From assembly GCA_029224965.1 (NCBI GenBank), contig JAQXVO010000028.1, positions 42,949 to 106,948 on the forward strand: a stretch of DNA of 64,000 bases, given 5' to 3'. Origin of the DNA: Lachnospiraceae bacterium (GTDB taxonomy: Bacteria > Bacillota > Clostridia > Lachnospirales > Lachnospiraceae). Below the pieces are notes generated by a model. That model saw only the letters and a program-made list of their open reading frames with translations. It was not told the origin of the DNA and did not search any database. Both the position numbers and the translations under genes were made by a program. This document shows positions 1 to 8,734 of the stretch, one piece after another (the first letter of the stretch is position 1; each line of letters begins with the position of its first letter).

Positions 1-38
1 CTTATTTTTACACTATTCCGTTTTGGATCCGACAGGCC

Positions 39-728
39 TTACTTCTCCATGCCCTGGTTCTGGTTCCGGATGGCAGCCCGGACACCCTTCATCTGGTTCT
101 CCAGATGGATGTGCATGATCTGCTTTACATAGTCCTTGTCGCGCCGCTTCAGGCCATCCAGAATCTTCTCATGCTCGGAAACCAGAGTCTGATAATCCGC
201 ATTGTCCTTGACATATTCATAACGATAGCGGTACATCTGCTCTCTCAGGTTGGAAACGATGTTCACAAGCTTGGGATTATCCGTGATCTTATAGATCACA
301 TCGTGAAAATGCTCATCGGTCTCAACGATCTTTCGCACGTCATTTTCCTTGACAGCGATCTCGAATTCGTCCATGGCCTTTTCCAGCTCCTGGCTGCTCT
401 TCTCGTTGATCTTCTCGCAGGCTCTTGCAACCGAAAGCTCATCCAGAGCATCCCGAATCTCCAGGACATCCTCCAGATCCTTCTCCGTCATTCCGGCCAC
501 CTGAGCTCCCTTTCTGGGAATGGTGATGGCCAGGCCCTCCTGCTCCAGCATACGGATAGCCTCACGGATCGGGGTCCGGCTGACACCCAGCTTCTCAGCC
601 AGATGCATCTCCATGAGACGTTCGCCCGGTTTCAGTTCTCCCTTCAGAATCGCATCCCTCAAGGTGTGGAAAACCACATCCCTCAGAGGAAGGAAGGCAT
701 CCATATTCAGTGTCAGGTCATCAGTCAT
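39..728 (-). CDS. GntR-family regulator, FadR/FCD type
   Basis: A transcription factor of 229 residues. The N-terminal winged helix (about residues 15-80) carries the typical recognition segment GVSRTPIREAIRMLEQEGL. The C-terminal all-helical FCD ligand domain has conserved His residues in EHFHDVIY, SEHEKIL and HIHLENQ that in this family usually bind a metal next to a small carboxylic-acid ligand. It starts at ATG with an AAGGAGAAG site and lies 15 bases after ispE, so the two are probably cotranscribed. Family membership is clear; the ligand and targets cannot be read from the sequence. A TGTATACA palindrome upstream of ispE might be its operator (inference). Confidence 0.93.
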   Translation of the reverse strand: MTDDLTLNMDAFLPLRDVVFHTLRDAILKGELKPGERLMEMHLAEKLGVSRTPIREAIRMLEQEGLAITIPRKGAQVAGMTEKDLEDVLEIRDALDELSVARACEKINEKSSQELEKAMDEFEIAVKENDVRKIVETDEHFHDVIYKITDNPKLVNIVSNLREQMYRYRYEYVKDNADYQTLVSEHEKILDGLKRRDKDYVKQIMHIHLENQMKGVRAAIRNQNQGMEK

Positions 729-743
729 TTTAACTTCTCCTTA

Positions 744-1628
744 TTACCAGGTCCTGCCGGTGAAATGTAAACCGAAGATTTCATATCCCGGATACCGGCT
801 TTTCATTGTTTCTTCCGCAGCGCGCATTTTCTCCTTCGATGCGAAAAGTCCGAAGACGGTCGGACCGCTGCCGCTCATCATGGCTCCGTAGGCGCCCTCT
901 TTCCGGAGAGCCGTTTCCAGTTCTGAAATCACCGGATAACGGGGTGCCGTCACCTCTTCCAGAACATTTCCCATGTGCTGGGCAAAGGACTGCATACTGC
1001 CGGCTTCTGCCTTGTTTAAAAGGAATTCCGTATCCGGATGGCGGATCTCTCTGCAGGAATCGTAGGCCCTGTAGACATCCCTGGTAGAGACATCAATGGG
1101 CGGCTTGATCAGAAGTACCGCTTCATTCAGAGGGAGTCCCTCAACCGGTGTCAGAATCTCTCCAATGCCCTCGGAAAGCATGCTGCCTCCATGGAGGCAA
1201 TAGGGAATATCGGCTCCCAGACCGACGGCAAGCTCTTCGAGCTCCCGGTCTGAAGTCTCAAGGTTTTCCAGCTTTTCCAGGCAGCGGATGACTGCTGCCG
1301 CATCCGCCGAGCCGCCCGCAAGGCCGGCCGCCATCGGTATCGATTTGTCCAGATGGATCTGATAGAAATGATCCAGATTGAAATGATCCTTCATGGCCTG
1401 AAGGGCCTTCCAGCAGAGGTTGGACTCATCTGTGGAAAGATCAGGATTCGAACAGGTCATGGAATCCCTGTCCTGAGATCTTGTGACTGTCACCCTGTCA
1501 TAAAGGGAAACGGTCTGCATAAGCATTTTCACCAGATGATAGCCGTCCTCCCGTCTTCCTGTGATATCCAGGAAGAGGTTGATCTTGGCCGGAACACGAT
1601 ATGTTATTTCATTCTCCCTATTCTGCAT
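744..1628 (-). CDS. ispE: 4-diphosphocytidyl-2-C-methyl-D-erythritol kinase
   Basis: A GHMP-family kinase of 294 residues that phosphorylates CDP-methylerythritol in the MEP route to isoprenoid precursors. Visible signatures are the substrate-side motif PAKINLFLDITGRREDGYH near the N-terminus and the ATP-binding loop PMAAGLAGGSADAAA near residue 95, with the GHMP C-terminal motif MMSGSGPTVFGLF near residue 250. Length is normal for IspE. It is the first gene of an ispE-gntR pair with a good promoter upstream at 1684-1712. Pairing of ispE with a GntR regulator also occurs in other Clostridia as far as I recall. Confidence 0.95.
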   Translation of the reverse strand: MQNRENEITYRVPAKINLFLDITGRREDGYHLVKMLMQTVSLYDRVTVTRSQDRDSMTCSNPDLSTDESNLCWKALQAMKDHFNLDHFYQIHLDKSIPMAAGLAGGSADAAAVIRCLEKLENLETSDRELEELAVGLGADIPYCLHGGSMLSEGIGEILTPVEGLPLNEAVLLIKPPIDVSTRDVYRAYDSCREIRHPDTEFLLNKAEAGSMQSFAQHMGNVLEEVTAPRYPVISELETALRKEGAYGAMMSGSGPTVFGLFASKEKMRAAEETMKSRYPGYEIFGLHFTGRTW

Positions 1629-1683
1629 TTTCTGTCTATGCCTAATCTTTGTATATTAGCCGTTTTTTGTATACACACATTGT

Positions 1684-1712
1684 ATTCTAACACGAACAAT
1701 TTTAATGTGCAA
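1684..1712 (-). promoter_or_regulatory. Sigma-70-type promoter of ispE-gntR
   Basis: On the minus strand, TTGCAC (1707-1712) and TAGAAT (1684-1689) are separated by exactly 17 bases. The predicted start near 1677 is followed by a TGTATACA palindrome (1668-1675), the kind of site GntR/FCD regulators often use, so autoregulation is possible. Confidence 0.7.
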
Positions 1713-1836
1713 GGGACTAACCCCGATTAATTTTCCCTCTCTTCTTTCCGGGCCGGTATTTTCCTGTTCCGGACAGGAAAGAAGGTTTTCTTTTTATGGA
1801 TTTCCCAGCCCGGATCCCGCAGGATTGAAACAGGAT

Positions 1837-2586
1837 TTACCGGTCATCCTTTTTCTGCCTGGTCCGGTCGAATTCATGGAGAAGGGTCAGCTCATTTTCC
1901 TCGACCGGCGGCTTTCCGGATGGCTCCCAAGCCTCCGGAATCGGATCGCCCTGCTTTCGCTTGGCTTCCAGAATTGCCTCATTGAGTGACAGCATCTTGG
2001 CATCCAGCATGGAGACGATATTGGCACATTCTCTTAAGTCCCGGCTGATATAGTCCGGTGCATTGCCCTCGAATTTGTAATAGATCTTATGCTCGAGGGA
2101 AGCCCAGAAGTCCATGGCCAGAGTCCGGATCTGGATTTCGACCTTGGTATCAACGACCCGGTCGGAAAGGAAGATCGGAATCGTCACGATCATGTGATAG
2201 CTCTTGTAGCCGCTGGGCTTGGGATTCTTGATATAATCCTTGATTGACAGCACCTTGATGTCATTCTGACTCCGGATCATTTCCGCCAGCCGGTAGATAT
2301 CCGATGTGAAGGAGCAGACAATGCGGATGCCCGCCACATCATTGATATACTTGACCATATTTTCAATGGTCGACTCATAGCCGTAACGCCTGAGCTTCTT
2401 TACAATGCTCTCCGGCTGCTTGATCCGCTTCTTTACGTATTCGATGGGATTGTACTGATGAATATGCTGAAATTCATCATTCAGGATTTCAACCCTGGTT
2501 CCCATTTCCTTCAGAGCCGAATTGTATAAAAGCATAAATGACTTCCAGGAATCCACCCCTTCGCTCATATATTCCTGTACATTCAA
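1837..2586 (-). CDS. Small GTP pyrophosphokinase (RelQ/YjbM-type alarmone synthetase)
   Basis: A single-domain (p)ppGpp synthetase. The RelA/SpoT synthetase fold is shown by YVKKRIKQPESIVKKLRR, INDVAGIRIVC, IKNPKPSGYKSYHM and the motif VEIQIRTLAMDFWASLEHKIYYK. There is no hydrolase (HD) domain and no TGS/ACT region, so it belongs to the small alarmone synthetases that set basal stringent-response signalling in Firmicutes. I choose the TTG at 2586 (249 residues, NVQEYMSEGV...) because AAGGAGG lies 7 bases upstream; the frame is open 13 codons further. It follows the 89-residue gene and the methyltransferase gene, probably in one operon. Confidence 0.9.
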   Translation of the reverse strand: MNVQEYMSEGVDSWKSFMLLYNSALKEMGTRVEILNDEFQHIHQYNPIEYVKKRIKQPESIVKKLRRYGYESTIENMVKYINDVAGIRIVCSFTSDIYRLAEMIRSQNDIKVLSIKDYIKNPKPSGYKSYHMIVTIPIFLSDRVVDTKVEIQIRTLAMDFWASLEHKIYYKFEGNAPDYISRDLRECANIVSMLDAKMLSLNEAILEAKRKQGDPIPEAWEPSGKPPVEENELTLLHEFDRTRQKKDDR

Positions 2587-2660
2587 AGTAAAACCTCCTT
2601 GGATCAGAACCTGCCCGGCATTCATCTGCCGGCCATCCGGAACCTGTCTTTCTATTGTTA

Positions 2661-2930
2661 TCAGAATCCATCTTCTTCCAAGACCTGGATCTCCAGATAG
2701 TCAAAATCGATCTCATCCTGGAAGCAGTCCGCCGTAAAGCGGGTTTTGCTCCGCTTCTGGAATTCCCGGATGTTCTGGTCCAGCCAGATGGGATGGGCCA
2801 GATCAAATTCCAGGCACATCTGATCGACGGCCTGAAAAATCTTATGGGTCCGGGTATCTTCGCCGCCGATCTCCACCGTCAGATCCCTGACCATATGACT
2901 GTCTTTCCATTCTTTAAACCATATTTTCAT
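2661..2930 (-). CDS. Small conserved-looking hypothetical protein
   Basis: An 89-residue acidic protein that I do not recognise. It begins with ATG at 2930, preceded by GAGGAG, and overlaps the stop of the methyltransferase gene in an ATGA-type junction, so it is probably translationally coupled. It contains WFKEWKDSHMVRD, the segment AVDQMCLEFDLAHPIWLD and a C-terminal FQDEIDFDYLEIQVLEED. No signal peptide or membrane segment is visible, so it is likely cytosolic. Position between an RNA methylase and an alarmone synthetase hints at a translation-related role, but this is only context. Confidence 0.75.
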   Translation of the reverse strand: MKIWFKEWKDSHMVRDLTVEIGGEDTRTHKIFQAVDQMCLEFDLAHPIWLDQNIREFQKRSKTRFTADCFQDEIDFDYLEIQVLEEDGF

Positions 2931-3913
2931 CGTTTCTGTCTCCTCTGCCGGCTGGCTTCGTACATGAGAATGCCTGCCGACATGGCCGCATTCAGTGATT
3001 CCAGCTTCCCTCCCATGGGAATCCGGATCCTCTGGTCCGAGGCCTCTGCCGTCTCCTTTTTCAGTCCCTTTCCCTCGTTTCCGATCAGGAAAGCCGTCGG
3101 ACCCGTATAATCGGCTTCATCATAGGAGACGCTGCCCGGAAGCCAGGCGGCGAAAAGACGGATGTCCTGCTTTTTCAGTTCGGAAAGCAGAGGATACCAG
3201 TCCTCCTCCCGAATCTGGATAAAGGGCATGCGAAAGAGACTTCCCATAGTGGAGCGCACAACCTTGGGCTGAAAGGGATCCGTACAGCCAGGCCCCAGGA
3301 TCAGTCCTGTGGCATCGGCTCCCTCTGCCGTCCGGAACATGGTACCCAGATTCCCCGGGTCCTGGATATCCTCGGGAAGGAGGAAAAGCGGATTCTTTTC
3401 TGCCGAGAGAAGGTCCTCCAGGGAATAGGCCGGCATGGCCGTCACCGAAAGAATACCCTGGGGATGCTCAGTATCCGCCATTTTTCTCATGACTTCATCG
3501 GAAACCAGAAAGAGACTGCAGGAATCCAACGGAACCCGATCCTGACTTTCTAGCTCCGCCAGATCCTCGCGGACCGCCGGAGCCAGGTTGGGATTCTTCT
3601 GCTTAACATTCGAACCCTGTCCAGAGGCCTTATTCTGACCCGGATTTTCATCCGGATTCGCATTCAAACCCCGCCCGGAAGCGGCATCCGGATTCCGATC
3701 CCATCCCGAGAAATAGACTGCCACCTTATCCATCTTCTCCGGATCCCGGTAGAAGGATTCGGAAATATAGAGCTCTCTCAGAAGTGACCCCGGAGTCTCC
3801 AGAACCATACGGATCCCCTCCGAGACAAAGGTCTTCGTCTCATAACGGTATTTTTTCTTCTTTTCCAGCTGGATAATCTCCCGGACCCGGGCATTATTAA
3901 GGCTTGTAATCAT
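2927..3913 (-). CDS. SpoU/TrmH-family RNA 2'-O-ribose methyltransferase
   Basis: A SPOUT-class methyltransferase of 328 residues. The three family motifs are present: motif 1 DPGNLGTMFRTAEGADATG, motif 2 TAFLIGNEGKGL, and motif 3 RIPMGGKLESLNAAMSAGI, which form the trefoil-knot SAM site. The N-terminal substrate-binding subdomain (SLNNARVREIIQLEKKKKYR...FVSEGIRMV) is typical of rRNA methylases of this group. Between about residues 72 and 125 there is a low-complexity insert rich in Asn, Pro, Gly and Gln that is not part of the usual fold. The exact target nucleotide cannot be assigned. Confidence 0.92.
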   Translation of the reverse strand: MITSLNNARVREIIQLEKKKKYRYETKTFVSEGIRMVLETPGSLLRELYISESFYRDPEKMDKVAVYFSGWDRNPDAASGRGLNANPDENPGQNKASGQGSNVKQKNPNLAPAVREDLAELESQDRVPLDSCSLFLVSDEVMRKMADTEHPQGILSVTAMPAYSLEDLLSAEKNPLFLLPEDIQDPGNLGTMFRTAEGADATGLILGPGCTDPFQPKVVRSTMGSLFRMPFIQIREEDWYPLLSELKKQDIRLFAAWLPGSVSYDEADYTGPTAFLIGNEGKGLKKETAEASDQRIRIPMGGKLESLNAAMSAGILMYEASRQRRQKR

Positions 3914-3923
3914 ATTTTTCCCT

Positions 3924-3964
3924 AAAAAAGGGCTGTGAAACGAAACGTTGTCACAGCCCTTTTC
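3924..3964 (-). terminator. Strong intrinsic terminator after pfkA
   Basis: A stem of AAAAGGGCTGTGA with its complement around a 12-base loop; on the minus strand the stem is followed by a T run. It ends the dnaE-pfkA transcript just before the methyltransferase gene. Two weaker hairpins (3999-4021 and 4033-4053) lie between it and the pfkA stop. Confidence 0.9.
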
Positions 3965-4060
3965 TTATTTTCTTAAGTTCTACCGCAAACGGCTATGTCT
4001 GAAGACAATAAGGCTTCAGATAAAGCTGCTGGCTGAAAATCTCTTATCAGCCTGAATTAC

Positions 4061-5038
4061 TCAGATATTTGCAAGCGTCTTGCAGATGCCTACCTGATAT
4101 TCATCCATCTGCTTCTGCATTGCAAGTGCCTCATCCAGATCGGTATCCACATATTCGCCATGACGGTAGCCGATGACTCTCTGATGCTTGCCAGCCAGAA
4201 GAAGGTCAACTGCCATAGCGCCCATGGTAGAAGCATAGACACGATCACGGGCTGTCGGAGAACCACCGCGCTGCATATGACCGAGAATGGTAGCTCTGGT
4301 CTCGATACCGGTTGCTGCCTCGATCCGCTTTGCCATGGAAGAAGAATGTCCGATACCCTCGGCATTGATGATCAGATGATGCTGCTTGCCCTTCTTACGG
4401 CCTTCGATGATGTGGTTTACAATCTTCTGCTCATCGTAGTCATAACGCTCGGGAAGAAGTACATCTTCGGCACCGTTTGCAATACCGCACCAGAGAGCGA
4501 TATAACCGGCGCCACGGCCCATGACCTCAACGATGGAGCATCTCTCATGAGAGGTGGAAGTATCACGAATCTTATCAATGGCTTCCATTGCTGTGTTGAC
4601 TGCGGTATCGAAACCGATGGTGTACTCGGTGGATGCGACATCGAGATCGATGGTACCCGGCATGGAAATAGTGTTGATATCGTGGTTCTTTAAGTTTCTT
4701 GCACCCTTGTAGGAACCGTCGCCGCCGATTACGACAACAGCGTCCAGTCCGTGCTTACGGCAGATATCAGCAGCCTTCTGCTGATACTCTTCCTGAAGGA
4801 ACTCCAGGCAGCGGGCAGTCTGCAGAATGGTACCGCCGCGGGAAATAATATCAGATACACTGTGCTGATCCATGGGAGCCATCTCCTCAGCCAGAAGTCC
4901 TGCGAATCCTCTGTGAATGCCGTATACTTCAAGTCCCTTGGTGAGACCCTGACGGACAACTGCACGGATTGCAGCATTCATTCCGGGAGCATCTCCGCCG
5001 CTGGTCAGGACACCGATACGCTTAATCTTATCTGCCAT
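4061..5038 (-). CDS. pfkA: ATP-dependent 6-phosphofructokinase
   Basis: The committed glycolytic kinase, converting fructose-6-phosphate to fructose-1,6-bisphosphate. Motifs seen are GVLTSGGDAPGMNAAIRA, the ATP-loop VVIGGDGSYKGA (the glycine that marks ATP rather than pyrophosphate use), the catalytic segment PGTIDLD and the fructose-phosphate binding VMGRGAGYIALW. The usual catalytic motif is GTIDND; the second N is L here while both Asp are kept. I take ATG at 5038 (325 residues), since the upstream in-frame TTG would overlap the GGAGG ribosome site. It follows dnaE at about 65 bases, a common Firmicutes arrangement. Confidence 0.96.
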   Translation of the reverse strand: MADKIKRIGVLTSGGDAPGMNAAIRAVVRQGLTKGLEVYGIHRGFAGLLAEEMAPMDQHSVSDIISRGGTILQTARCLEFLQEEYQQKAADICRKHGLDAVVVIGGDGSYKGARNLKNHDINTISMPGTIDLDVASTEYTIGFDTAVNTAMEAIDKIRDTSTSHERCSIVEVMGRGAGYIALWCGIANGAEDVLLPERYDYDEQKIVNHIIEGRKKGKQHHLIINAEGIGHSSSMAKRIEAATGIETRATILGHMQRGGSPTARDRVYASTMGAMAVDLLLAGKHQRVIGYRHGEYVDTDLDEALAMQKQMDEYQVGICKTLANI

Positions 5039-5104
5039 AACATCCTCCAATCAAAATACCTATGAGATATGTACATATTCGCTAAAATTCATACGGGTAT
5101 AATT

Positions 5105-8100
5105 CTAATACCCTTTTCTGCCAAATTCAACAAGCTTTTCCACGGTTTTTACATTATTTTCGCCGAAACGGACCTTAAGATCCGCCAAAAGCTCCGCATT
5201 TGTCCGGAAACGGTACCGGCCGCGTAAAATCTGGATATTTTTTCCCCGGGGCTGATCGGCCAGATAGAGAATCAGCCGGTCCTCTCCCTCCGGATCGGTC
5301 GGGAGATCCAGGATGTAATCCCTGGCCTCCTTATAGTCCTCACTATGGTCGAAACGGATCCAGACCTGGATGGGCATCTCGTCAAAGCCGCGGAGCTCCT
5401 CGGCCAGAAGCTGGGAGTCCGCATCCTCCTTGGTAGAGACCTTTCCGTAAATGTAGACCTTCCGGTCTTTTTCCAGGAGATAGCGCCACTTTTCAAAAAT
5501 GCGAGGGAAAAGAGTAACCTCCACGCTTCCGGCCAGATCCTCGATGGTGATAAAGCCCATGAGCTGGCCCTTCTTTGTCGTGATGGTCTTTATTTCCGTC
5601 ACCATGCCGCCGATCGTTACATACTGGCCGTCATGAAGAATCAGATCCTTGTCCTCCTGACCTTCTTCCCTTCGAAAGTCGTAGGAATGGGCCGTGACAA
5701 GCTTCTTCATCTGCTCCATATCCGTATCCAGGGGATGGCCGCTGACATAGATGCCCAAGACCTCCTTTTCATTCTGGAGAAGATCCGACCGGTCGAATTC
5801 CGGCACATCGGGCATCTCGTCCTCTGCCTTCTTCTGCTCCTGCCTGCGGATGGCCTCCTTATCTTCCTTTGGGATTATGTCAAAGAGACTCATCTGGCCT
5901 TCGATTTCCTGCTTTCCCGAATGTTTCAGGGAGGATGTGATATCGTCCACAATTCTGGGATAGGCCATCATCATCTGCCGGCGGTTTTTGGCCAGTCCGT
6001 CCAGGGCACCAGCCTTGATCAGGTTTTCAATGGCCCTTTTATTGACCTTGCCCTCTTCCTTTTTCATCATCCGTTCGATGAAATTATATAGAGAGAGGTA
6101 AGGGCCCTTTTCCATCCGTTCCAGAAGGATGGCATCCACAGCCGGAATGCCCAGACCCTTGACCGCATAGAGACCGTAGCGGATCTTATGATCCGCTGCC
6201 GAGAACTTTCCGCTGCCGGAATTGACATTGGGCGGAAGAACCTCGATTCCCATGTCCCGGCAGACCGAGATATACTGAGAGATCTTGTCGGTCCGGTCGA
6301 CAAAGGAGGTCATGAGGGCCGCCATGAATTCGGCCGGATAATAATGCTTGAAATAGGCCGTCTGGTAGGCCACCACGGCATAACAGGCCGCATGGGACTT
6401 GTTGAAGGCATAGGAGGCGAAGTCCAGCATCTGGTCGAAGATCTTGTTGGCTGCTTCCTCCGAGATGCCGTTTTTCACGCAGCCCGGTATGGATTTGTCC
6501 GGATGGTCCAAATCCTCTCTTCCGTGAACGAAGGTGTCCCGGATTTTGACCATCTCATCCATATGCTTCTTGGCCATGGCCCGGCGGACATTGTCGGCCT
6601 CGCCCAGGGAGAAGCCTGCCAGGTCGCGGACGATCTGCATGACCTGCTCCTGGTAAACGATACAGCCGTAGGTCGGCTTCAGGATATGCTCAAGCTCCGG
6701 CGTAATATAGTGAATGCTGGCCTGATTCTCCTTGCCCCGGATATAGTCCCCGATAAACTGCATGGGGCCCGGCCGGTAGAGGGAGATTCCGGCAGTCACC
6801 TCTTCCAGGCTCTGGGGGCGAAGCTGCTTCATGAAGGACTTCATGCCTCCGGACTCGAGCTGGAAGATGCCCTCGGTATGGCCGCTTCCCATTTCCTCGA
6901 AGACACCCGGATCATCATAGGTAAACTTACTGATATCGATTCTGACTCCATGATTCTCTTCTGCCATCATGGCGGCATCCTTGATGACAGTCAGGGTCCG
7001 AAGGCCCAGGAAATCCATCTTCAGAAGGCCCAGCTCCTCATCCACGGTCATGGTGTACTGGGTAACCAGGGGACCGTCAGGCTCATTCCTTGAGACCGGA
7101 ACAAATTCCGTCATAGGCTTCTGGGCGATGATGACGCCGGAGGCATGGGTCGAAGTGTTGGCCGGCAGACCCTCCAGTGCCTTGGCCTTATCGACCAGAT
7201 CCTTAACCTTGGGATCCTCTTCATACATCTGACGGAAATCCGGGCTTTCTTCCAGGGCCCTGTCCAATGTGATCTTGGGCGAGGAAGGGATGGTCTTTAC
7301 GATCCGGTCCTGTTCGGCATAGGGAATGCCCAGGGCCCGGCCGACCGAACGGATGGCGTTCTTGGCCGCCAGGGTTCCGAAGGTGACAATCTGGGTCACG
7401 CAATCCTTGCCGTACTTGTCCACGACATAGTCGATGACATCCTGACGGCGGACATATTCGATGTCCACGTCGATATCGGGCATGGACTTTCTTTCCTTAT
7501 TGAGGAATCGTTCGAAAAAGAGATCAAAGCGCAGGGGGTCGATATCGGTAATCCCTGTCGTGTAGCTGACCAGGGAGCCGGCTGCGGAGCCACGTCCGGG
7601 GCCGACGGCGATTCCATGGGTCCTGGCAAAGTTGATGAAATCCCAGACAATGAGGAAATAGTCGACAAAGCCCATCTCATGAATAACCGAAAGCTCGTAG
7701 TCCAGCTGCTTTCTGGCTCTCTTCGCCAGGTCGTTATTTTCTCCGTAGCGGCGGACCAGGCCGTCCGAGCAGAGCTTATTCAGATAGGTCCAGGAATCAT
7801 AGCCCTCCGGCACCTGATAATGAGGCAGCTTTTCCTCATGAAATGTAAAGCTTACATTGCAGCGGTCAGCAATCTTCTGGGTATTTTCCAGGGCAGAGGG
7901 TGCGAAAGGGAAGAGCTCCTTCATTTCCTCTTCCGACTTGACATAGAACTGGCGGCCGGGATAGCGGCGCCGGTCCGTATCGGTAATCAGATGGTTTCCC
8001 TGCATGCAGAGAAGAATGTCATGAGCATCGGCATCCTCTTCCTTCGTATAGTGACAGTCATTGGTGGCCACCATGGGAATGCCGGTATCCTCATGGAGAC

Positions 8101-8665
8101 GGAGGACACCCTGGATCAGGGTCCGGTCGTCCGGGATGCCGTGGTCCTGCATTTCCAGGAAATAATGATCCGTTCCGAAGATCCCCTGATAGCGGAGAGC
8201 CGCTGCCTTGGCTTTGTCATACTGACCCGAAACAATATTCCGGGCCACTTCTCCGGCCAGGCAGGCGGACAGACAGATGATCCCCTCATGATATTTCTCG
8301 AGAACGGAATCATCAATCCGGGGCCGGTAATAGAAGCCATCGATAAAGCCCTGGGAGACAATCTTGACCAGGTTTTGATAACCCTGATTGTTCTCAGCCA
8401 GAAGGATCAGATGATAGTATTTTTCATCCTTATTTTTTTCCAGTCTGGTATGCGGGGCGACATAGACCTCGCAGCCGATGATGGGCTTGATGCCCTGGGC
8501 CAGGCATTCCTTATAAAAGCTGATACAGCCGTACATGACACCGTGATCGGTGATGGCACAGGCATTCTGGCCCAGCTCCTTGACCCGGCGGACATAGTCC
8601 GGGATCTTATTGGTGGCATCCTTGAGACTGTATTCGGTATGGGAATGAAGATGTACAAAACTCAT
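5105..8665 (-). CDS. dnaE: DNA polymerase III subunit alpha (DnaE)
   Basis: A replicative polymerase of 1186 residues. It begins directly with a PHP domain (FVHLHSHTEYSLKDATNKIP). The palm domain has GPGRGSAAGSLVSYTTGITD and the catalytic Asp pair in MPDIDVDIE. Further on are the finger region, a helix-hairpin-helix segment (RAIENLIKAGALDGL) and a C-terminal OB fold (VTIGGMVTEIKTITTKKGQLMG). Length and order match DnaE rather than PolC, since there is no embedded proofreading exonuclease. In Firmicutes with both polymerases, DnaE extends primers before PolC takes over; PolC is not in this window. Confidence 0.97.
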   Translation of the reverse strand: MSFVHLHSHTEYSLKDATNKIPDYVRRVKELGQNACAITDHGVMYGCISFYKECLAQGIKPIIGCEVYVAPHTRLEKNKDEKYYHLILLAENNQGYQNLVKIVSQGFIDGFYYRPRIDDSVLEKYHEGIICLSACLAGEVARNIVSGQYDKAKAAALRYQGIFGTDHYFLEMQDHGIPDDRTLIQGVLRLHEDTGIPMVATNDCHYTKEEDADAHDILLCMQGNHLITDTDRRRYPGRQFYVKSEEEMKELFPFAPSALENTQKIADRCNVSFTFHEEKLPHYQVPEGYDSWTYLNKLCSDGLVRRYGENNDLAKRARKQLDYELSVIHEMGFVDYFLIVWDFINFARTHGIAVGPGRGSAAGSLVSYTTGITDIDPLRFDLFFERFLNKERKSMPDIDVDIEYVRRQDVIDYVVDKYGKDCVTQIVTFGTLAAKNAIRSVGRALGIPYAEQDRIVKTIPSSPKITLDRALEESPDFRQMYEEDPKVKDLVDKAKALEGLPANTSTHASGVIIAQKPMTEFVPVSRNEPDGPLVTQYTMTVDEELGLLKMDFLGLRTLTVIKDAAMMAEENHGVRIDISKFTYDDPGVFEEMGSGHTEGIFQLESGGMKSFMKQLRPQSLEEVTAGISLYRPGPMQFIGDYIRGKENQASIHYITPELEHILKPTYGCIVYQEQVMQIVRDLAGFSLGEADNVRRAMAKKHMDEMVKIRDTFVHGREDLDHPDKSIPGCVKNGISEEAANKIFDQMLDFASYAFNKSHAACYAVVAYQTAYFKHYYPAEFMAALMTSFVDRTDKISQYISVCRDMGIEVLPPNVNSGSGKFSAADHKIRYGLYAVKGLGIPAVDAILLERMEKGPYLSLYNFIERMMKKEEGKVNKRAIENLIKAGALDGLAKNRRQMMMAYPRIVDDITSSLKHSGKQEIEGQMSLFDIIPKEDKEAIRRQEQKKAEDEMPDVPEFDRSDLLQNEKEVLGIYVSGHPLDTDMEQMKKLVTAHSYDFRREEGQEDKDLILHDGQYVTIGGMVTEIKTITTKKGQLMGFITIEDLAGSVEVTLFPRIFEKWRYLLEKDRKVYIYGKVSTKEDADSQLLAEELRGFDEMPIQVWIRFDHSEDYKEARDYILDLPTDPEGEDRLILYLADQPRGKNIQILRGRYRFRTNAELLADLKVRFGENNVKTVEKLVEFGRKGY

Positions 8666-8734
8666 TTCTAACTGCCTTTCAGGCCTGAATTAACGTGCTT
8701 CACTAAACGATCCGATCCGCTGCAGGCTTTCCCG

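Noticed and set aside
7145..8671. 508-residue plus-strand open frame opposite dnaE, and similar long antisense frames opposite glgP (14012-15769), fucO (62198-63334) and the GT2 gene (20038-21321)
   Set aside because: All mirror the codon pattern of well-supported genes on the minus strand and show no domains.
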